NCBI GenBank assembly: GCA_031414415.1
Contig: JANNVK010000006.1
Location: 19,882 to 83,881, forward strand
Origin: JANNVK01 sp031414415
Lineage (GTDB): Bacteria > Acidobacteriota > Blastocatellia > Pyrinomonadales > Pyrinomonadaceae
Direction of reading: 5' to 3'
Length of the DNA: 64,000 nucleotides
How positions within the stretch are numbered: the first letter of the stretch is position 1; each line of letters begins with the position of its first letter. Below the pieces are notes generated by a model. The model was not told where the DNA came from and did not search any database. It saw nothing but the letters and a program-made list of their open reading frames with translations. Below, piece by piece: positions 59,446 to 64,000 of the stretch. A program made the translations under genes and the position numbers.

Positions 59446-60816
59446 TTAGTTTTTGAAAAACTCCGAATGCAAACTTTTTATCACATTTGCAACCTCATTT
59501 TCTTTAATTACAAAAGTTAAATTTACGCTCGATGCACCGTGCGAAATAAGCGAAATATTGACATCTTTAATGGTTGAAAAAATCTTTGCAGCTAAGCCTG
59601 AAGTTGTTCTTAAACCTTCACCGACAATACATATAACTGCATTGTTTTCATCTATTTCCACATCACCAAGCCGTTTTAATTCAGTCACAATTGACTCAAG
59701 AGAATTAGTATCGTCAATCGTTAAAGCGAGCGAAACTTCTGATGTCGAAATCACGTCAATAACCGTTCTGTATCTTTCAAAAACTTGAAAAAGTGCAGAC
59801 ATAAATCCGTAGCTTCCGAGCATTCTCGCCGACGTTATTCTTAGAATCGTAATATTTTTTTTGTAAGCAATTGACTTCAAACGATTCTCAGAAATGTCCG
59901 TTTCGGCAAGAATCATTGTCCCAAGTTCTTCCGGTTTGTGCGAATTGCAAACCCGAACCGGAATTGAATAATCTACGGCTGGTTTTATTGTCTTTGGATG
60001 CAATACTTTAGCACCAAAATATGCAAGTTCCGCAGCTTCTTCATAAGAAAGTTTTGGTAATGTTCTCGCCTCCGGCACAATTCGCGGATCAGTCGTCAAA
60101 ACACCCGAAACATCAGTCCAAATCTGGATTTCTCTCGCACGCAACGCCGCACCGATGAGTGCCGCCGAATAATCGCTACCGCCACGACCAAGCGTTGTGG
60201 TTTCTCCGCTCCGATTTGCCGCGATAAACCCACCAACAACCGGAATTTCGCCTGCGTCAATTAAATTTTGCAATTCAAGTTGAAGAAGTTTTTCGGTTTC
60301 TGCCCAAATTGGCGTTGCAGCACCATATTCTTCATCGGTGACAATCAATCTTCGCGAGTCCATTTGACGAGCGTTAAGCCCTTGCGAACAAAACACTTCT
60401 GCAAGCAAACGTGATGAAAGTTGCTCGCCATATGAGACAATTGCGTCTTTCAACATTGAAAGCGGCAAACTCCGACGCGAAACTCTGATAAATAATTCTG
60501 AAAGTTCAGAACGTGCATAATTTAACTCAGTTTCAAACAATTTTTGATGTTCAGGTTTTGTTATTTTTGTTGAAATTTCTAAATGACGTAGAAGATGTGG
60601 TTCTAAAGAAGTAATTGCTTCGTCAATTTTACCTAGTTTTGCTAACTCAAAAGCTGCTAACAAAGCGTCAGTAACTCTACTCATTGCCGAGGTTACGACA
60701 ACAGGCGAAAGCATTTGCTGATCGCCGACAATTTTTACCACACGCAAAAAAGCCTCAGCATCTTGAACCGAAGTTCCGCCAAATTTCATTACGGTTGGAA
60801 ATTTTCTATCACTCAC
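59446..60816 (-). CDS. lysC: Aspartate kinase
   Basis: 456 residues. Phosphorylates aspartate for Lys/Thr/Met synthesis. N-terminal KFGGTSVQDAEAFLRVV, VVTSAMSRVTDAL, SYGEQLSSRLLA, GRGGSDYSAALIGAAL, WTDVSGVLTTDPRIVPEA, LAYFGAKVLHPKTIKPA. Two C-terminal ACT domains (SIAYKKNITILRITSARM and NNAVICIVGEGLRTTSG) for feedback control. It is a separate aspartokinase without homoserine dehydrogenase fusion. It sits upstream of metY and metX on the same strand but with its own transcript likely, since the riboswitch region intervenes. Confidence 0.94.
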   Translation of the reverse strand: MSDRKFPTVMKFGGTSVQDAEAFLRVVKIVGDQQMLSPVVVTSAMSRVTDALLAAFELAKLGKIDEAITSLEPHLLRHLEISTKITKPEHQKLFETELNYARSELSELFIRVSRRSLPLSMLKDAIVSYGEQLSSRLLAEVFCSQGLNARQMDSRRLIVTDEEYGAATPIWAETEKLLQLELQNLIDAGEIPVVGGFIAANRSGETTTLGRGGSDYSAALIGAALRAREIQIWTDVSGVLTTDPRIVPEARTLPKLSYEEAAELAYFGAKVLHPKTIKPAVDYSIPVRVCNSHKPEELGTMILAETDISENRLKSIAYKKNITILRITSARMLGSYGFMSALFQVFERYRTVIDVISTSEVSLALTIDDTNSLESIVTELKRLGDVEIDENNAVICIVGEGLRTTSGLAAKIFSTIKDVNISLISHGASSVNLTFVIKENEVANVIKSLHSEFFKN

Positions 60817-60958
60817 AATAATAGCTAGTTCAACGATTTCTTATAGATTTGTCAAGTTTCACGTTATAAAACTAAACTTTTAGCCAACCCAAAACGTTTT
60901 AAAAAACATCTATACATTTAGGATGTTTTATCCTAATATCATCACTAAGAGGTTGTTC

Positions 60959-62020
60959 ATGAATAAAAGATTTTTTACCGTTGCTATTTCGTTTATCGCT
61001 TTAATATCTATTGTTGCCCCAACATTTGCCGACAACAGAAAATCCAAATCAAAGAAAAAAGATGTGCCGACACAAAATCAGCTCGCAACATTTTTGCCTG
61101 CTTCAGATGCGGTGATTTCAATTGATATGTCTCGGTTGCTAAAAGATGCACTTCCGCAAATATTGGCAAATAAACCGCAAACTTTTGCGAAAATGAATAC
61201 CGCAATGGAAGAGCTTAAAACTAATTCCGGCATAGATTTACGGCTTTTTGAGCAAGTTGTTGCTGGTGTTGCAATCAAACAAATTTCATTGAAAGAAACT
61301 GATTTTGCACCAATTATTTTAGCTCGCGGAAAATTTAGCTCGAGTGTTTTAATTGCTCTCGCAAAAGTTGCGGCAAAAGGAAAATATCGTGAGGAAACAG
61401 TCGGCGAACGAAAGATTTTTATATTTTCACCAAAAGAGATTTTAGCTGAAAACAAACCAGCAATTAACAACTCTGCTGTTGAAAAAGGTCTCGATAAATT
61501 AATGAAAAGCCTTTCGGGCGAAATGGCAATCACTTCTTTTGATGCAAACACAGTCGCATTTGGAACAACTGAAAGAGTAAAAGAAACTCTCGAGGGCAAA
61601 ACTCACGCCGCACCTGAAGTTTTAGGTTTAATGAACGGAAACTCGGCTTCGATGATTAGTTTTGGTGCAAACACACCAAGCGGAATGTCGCAATTTATTG
61701 ATTTAGATAATGATGAGTTTGGCAAAATTTTGAAATCAATCAAAGCAATGAGCGGTGCGATGGATGTTGCTGATGGTTTTGCAAATATTTCATTAAACGC
61801 AAAAACCACGCAAACTCAACAAGCTGCTGACTTAGAAGACACATTGCTTGGGCTGAAAGAAATCGGGAAAGTTCTTTTGGGAGGAAGCAAAGGTGCTGAC
61901 AAACAGGTCTATAATCGTGTTTTAGAAAACGCAAAAATCACTCGAAAATTGAGCGATGTTCGGCTCGGAATTCAAGTTTCGCAAAGCGATATTGATATTT
62001 TAATGAACAAATTACTGTAA
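60959..62020 (+). CDS. Secreted protein of unknown function
   Basis: 353 residues from ATG 60959 (AAGAGG upstream). Signal peptide (FFTVAISFIALISIVAPTFA), Lys-rich linker, then an alpha/beta domain: FLPASDAVISIDMSRLLKDALPQIL, IDLRLFEQVVAGVAIKQ, DFAPIILARGKFSSSVLIALAKVAAKG. The pattern is like a family of exported DUF-type proteins I cannot name exactly. No catalytic residues. Followed by a terminator. Confidence 0.72.
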   Translation: MNKRFFTVAISFIALISIVAPTFADNRKSKSKKKDVPTQNQLATFLPASDAVISIDMSRLLKDALPQILANKPQTFAKMNTAMEELKTNSGIDLRLFEQVVAGVAIKQISLKETDFAPIILARGKFSSSVLIALAKVAAKGKYREETVGERKIFIFSPKEILAENKPAINNSAVEKGLDKLMKSLSGEMAITSFDANTVAFGTTERVKETLEGKTHAAPEVLGLMNGNSASMISFGANTPSGMSQFIDLDNDEFGKILKSIKAMSGAMDVADGFANISLNAKTTQTQQAADLEDTLLGLKEIGKVLLGGSKGADKQVYNRVLENAKITRKLSDVRLGIQVSQSDIDILMNKLL

Positions 62021-62046
62021 ATCTTTCGTTATTTTCTGTGAAAAGA

Positions 62047-62077
62047 AGCCGTCGCATATTTTGCTGACGGCTTTTTG
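62047..62077 (+). terminator. Terminator after the 353-aa secreted protein gene
   Basis: AGCCGTC (62047-62053) and GACGGCT (62066-62072), followed by TTTTTG. Confidence 0.8.
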
Positions 62078-62141
62078 TCTGTTAGAATTCGAGTTAGATT
62101 TTTACAACAGACATTTCCGCTTTAGACCGCTATTTAAAAGT

Positions 62142-63782
62142 ATGAGAATTAATTCGAAAATTTCCGTCTTTCTATTTTTTACACTATTTTGCGTCTCAAT
62201 ATTTGCCCAACCAAAACCTGCACCAACGCCACTTCGCAGACCAATAAAGATTGAAGCACCAACTCCGACACCAACGCCAGCACCGACAATTGTTGCTCCA
62301 ACGCCAATACCAACCCCGATTCCGATCCAAACTTTTTCTGATTTACAGAACAAACTTATTGGAATTATTTCGCGACAAGTAACAAAACGCGGTTCGCTTG
62401 GTGTAAAAATAGTTTCGCTTGATTCGGGTAAAATAATTTTCGAAAATAACGCGGAAAAGTATTTTATGCCTGCGTCAAATATGAAAAGCTACACAGTTGC
62501 AACAGCACTCGAAAAACTAACGCCTGATTTTAAGTTTGTAACGAGTGTTTTTGCTCAAAAAATGCCTGACAAAAACGGCGTAATTAAAGGTGATTTAACG
62601 ATTTACGGTCGCGGCGATGTTTCAATGTCAACGCTTTTTTCGCCTGTAAATCCAACCCCGAACTATATTCCGACAAACGCAGATTATCTAAAAGTAATCG
62701 AACCATTAGCGGACAAAATTATTGCTTCTGGCGTGAAAAAGATTGAAGGAAATTTGGTTGCAGACGACAGTTATTTTTCTGACGATGCCGTGCCAGGAAG
62801 TTGGGAATGGGACGATTTGCAGTGGTATTACGGTGCAGAAGTTTCAGCTTTGCCGATTCTCGATAATGCGGTTGATTTGGCAATAAAACCAACAAAAATC
62901 GGTTCGCCGTGCAGCATTCAAATATTGCCGACAAATTCGCAGTTCTCAGTTTCAAATCAATGCACAACTGCCGCGGCTGGCACAAAACGCGAACTTCGTG
63001 TCACAAAAAAACTTGAACAAAATGTCCTTGAGATTTCAGGCGTTTTTGCAATTGACGATAAAGGTTATCGATCGTCGATTGCTGTCAGTCGTCCGGCGAG
63101 ATTATTTGCTGATTTATTACGGCAAGTGCTTCAGCAAAAAGGAGTTAAGATAAATGGTCAAAATGTTGTGGTTGCGGCAAAAGACAAAATTTTACCAATT
63201 GTTTTACCTTTTGAAATTGCACGTTTCGAATCTGTTCCATTGAGTTTAATTGCTGCAAAGACAATGAAACCTAGTCAAAATATGTTTACGGAAACAATTT
63301 TGCGGACAATCGGCGAACAGGTTGGAGACAAAACTAACCCGAAATTAACGAGCAGTGAACGCGGAATTGATGTTGTTAAAAATTTTCTGATTTCAATCGG
63401 CGTTGCCCAAGATGCGGTTATTCAACACGATGGCTCGGGACTTTCAAGACATAATCTCGTTACGCCTTCCTCGAATGTGCAACTTTACACTTTTATGGCG
63501 AAAAGCAGATTTGCTAACACTTGGCAAGAAAGTTTGACGATTGGTGCGATTGACGGAACGTTGAAAAATAGATTTATCGGCACGGTTGCTGCAAATAATG
63601 TTCGCGGAAAAACTGGAACAATTGATCAAGTGTCGGCTCTAACCGGTTACGTTACAACAACTTCCGGCGAGAAAGTTGTTTTTTCAATTATAATTAACGG
63701 CGTAAACGATGGTAGATTGCGAAACGCTACGATTGATGAAATTGTGTTGGCGTTAGCGGGTTTTAATGGAAGGTTGAATTAA
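62142..63782 (+). CDS. PBP4-type D-Ala-D-Ala carboxypeptidase/endopeptidase, second paralog
   Basis: 546 residues from ATG 62142, chosen because the longer frame to 62061 runs through the terminator. Signal peptide (KISVFLFFTLFCVSIFAQ), then a Pro/Thr linker of about 45 residues (KPAPTPLRR... and PTPTPTPAP) that may span the peptidoglycan. S13 domain: SNMK in MPASNMKSYTVATAL (SxxK), SQN in KPSQNMFTETIL (SxN), KTG in GKTGTIDQV, and the inserted domain ending WEWDDLQWYYGAEVSAL, like the paralog at 39462-40970. Its last codons are the first bases of a large palindrome. Confidence 0.93.
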   Translation: MRINSKISVFLFFTLFCVSIFAQPKPAPTPLRRPIKIEAPTPTPTPAPTIVAPTPIPTPIPIQTFSDLQNKLIGIISRQVTKRGSLGVKIVSLDSGKIIFENNAEKYFMPASNMKSYTVATALEKLTPDFKFVTSVFAQKMPDKNGVIKGDLTIYGRGDVSMSTLFSPVNPTPNYIPTNADYLKVIEPLADKIIASGVKKIEGNLVADDSYFSDDAVPGSWEWDDLQWYYGAEVSALPILDNAVDLAIKPTKIGSPCSIQILPTNSQFSVSNQCTTAAAGTKRELRVTKKLEQNVLEISGVFAIDDKGYRSSIAVSRPARLFADLLRQVLQQKGVKINGQNVVVAAKDKILPIVLPFEIARFESVPLSLIAAKTMKPSQNMFTETILRTIGEQVGDKTNPKLTSSERGIDVVKNFLISIGVAQDAVIQHDGSGLSRHNLVTPSSNVQLYTFMAKSRFANTWQESLTIGAIDGTLKNRFIGTVAANNVRGKTGTIDQVSALTGYVTTTSGEKVVFSIIINGVNDGRLRNATIDEIVLALAGFNGRLN

Positions 63783-64000
63783 GGGCAGTTCTATAAATTG
63801 CCACTAGCTTCAGCTAGTGGTTTAGTTGAAGAAAAAATACGGCTTTAGCCGAATTAAAAAAATGTTTTCATTCCTTACAGCTTCAGCTAAAGCACAGCGG
63901 ATAAATGATTTATTTAATTCGGCTAAAGCCGTATTTTTTCTTCAACTAAACCACTAGCTGAAGCTAGTGGCAATTTATAGAACTGCCCTTAATTCAACCT
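63771..64000. repeat. Palindrome with 88-bp perfect arms at the window edge
   Basis: Bases 63771-63858 are the exact reverse complement of 63913-64000, with a 54-bp unpaired centre (63859-63912). Inside each arm are smaller palindromes: CCACTAGCTTCAGCTAGTGG and the word CGGCTTTAGCCGAATT. The outermost 12 bases of the left arm are the last codons of the PBP4-like gene. The arm may continue past the window. Confidence 0.95.

Noticed and set aside
62102..62353. Gly/Val-repeat ORF on the minus strand
   Set aside because: It is the antisense shadow of the Pro/Thr linker of the PBP4-like gene.

Overview
The window is AT-rich bacterial chromosome, densely coded on both strands, with no rRNA or tRNA gene that I could see. 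The gene content suggests an Acidobacteriota member close to Blastocatellia/Pyrinomonadales. The pointers are an ECF sigma factor beside a Ser/Thr kinase with TPR tail, many Sec-exported proteins and lipoproteins with Asn/Ser/Thr/Pro-rich tails, the MEP pathway, GatB, a diderm envelope (TonB receptor, PBP4-type peptidases, HtrA) and heavy intergenic repeat content. This placement is inference from content; no marker gene was compared.

Layout. 2-5604: envelope proteins (a partial secreted protein, a VanX-type dipeptidase, a TPR protein), a fasciclin / ECF sigma / RskA-like anti-sigma operon, then a VKOR-DsbA disulfide pair. 6370-13426: dxs, an HD-GYP regulator, a repeat-filled gap, a SnoaL-like protein, a helicase without its first RecA domain, and ispH. 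13587-16507: a compact operon alternating leaderless peptidoglycan hydrolases with exported small proteins, which has the layout of effector-immunity pairs. 16518-19419: an SDR and gatB; a two-gene HNH cassette lies between two copies of the gatB 5' end. 20337-25660: a cobalamin-type uptake operon (TonB receptor, ATPase, permease, binding lipoprotein) behind a cobalamin riboswitch. 25845-32901: glgC, recA, tryptophan 2,3-dioxygenase, brnT/brnA and eno. 33057-34363: two toxin-antitoxin loci whose toxins are broken. 34423-43913: a large secreted protein, a GNAT, an iPGM-like protein lacking metal ligands, a PBP4-like peptidase and membrane/TPR proteins. 43926-47476: Ser/Thr kinase and ECF sigma factor. 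47571-51237: radical SAM, truA, uppS and cdsA in a row. 52383-56232: HtrA protease, methyltransferase, SDR and small unknowns. 56254-60816: methionine/aspartate genes (metX, metY behind a SAM-II-type riboswitch, aspartate kinase). 60959-64000: a secreted protein, a second PBP4-like peptidase and an 88-bp-arm palindrome ending exactly at the window edge.

Genes that work together: dxs, ispH, uppS and cdsA feed isoprenoid/lipid carrier and phospholipid synthesis. The VanX-like enzyme and the two PBP4-like peptidases remodel peptidoglycan. Aspartate kinase, metX and metY supply methionine. The riboswitch-controlled transporter would supply cobalamin.

Most notable: the HNH cassette at gatB, the hydrolase/exported-protein operon at 13587-16507, the degenerate iPGM, the SAM-II element separated from metY by a 7 x 32-bp repeat array, and several repeat families that reach into coding sequence.
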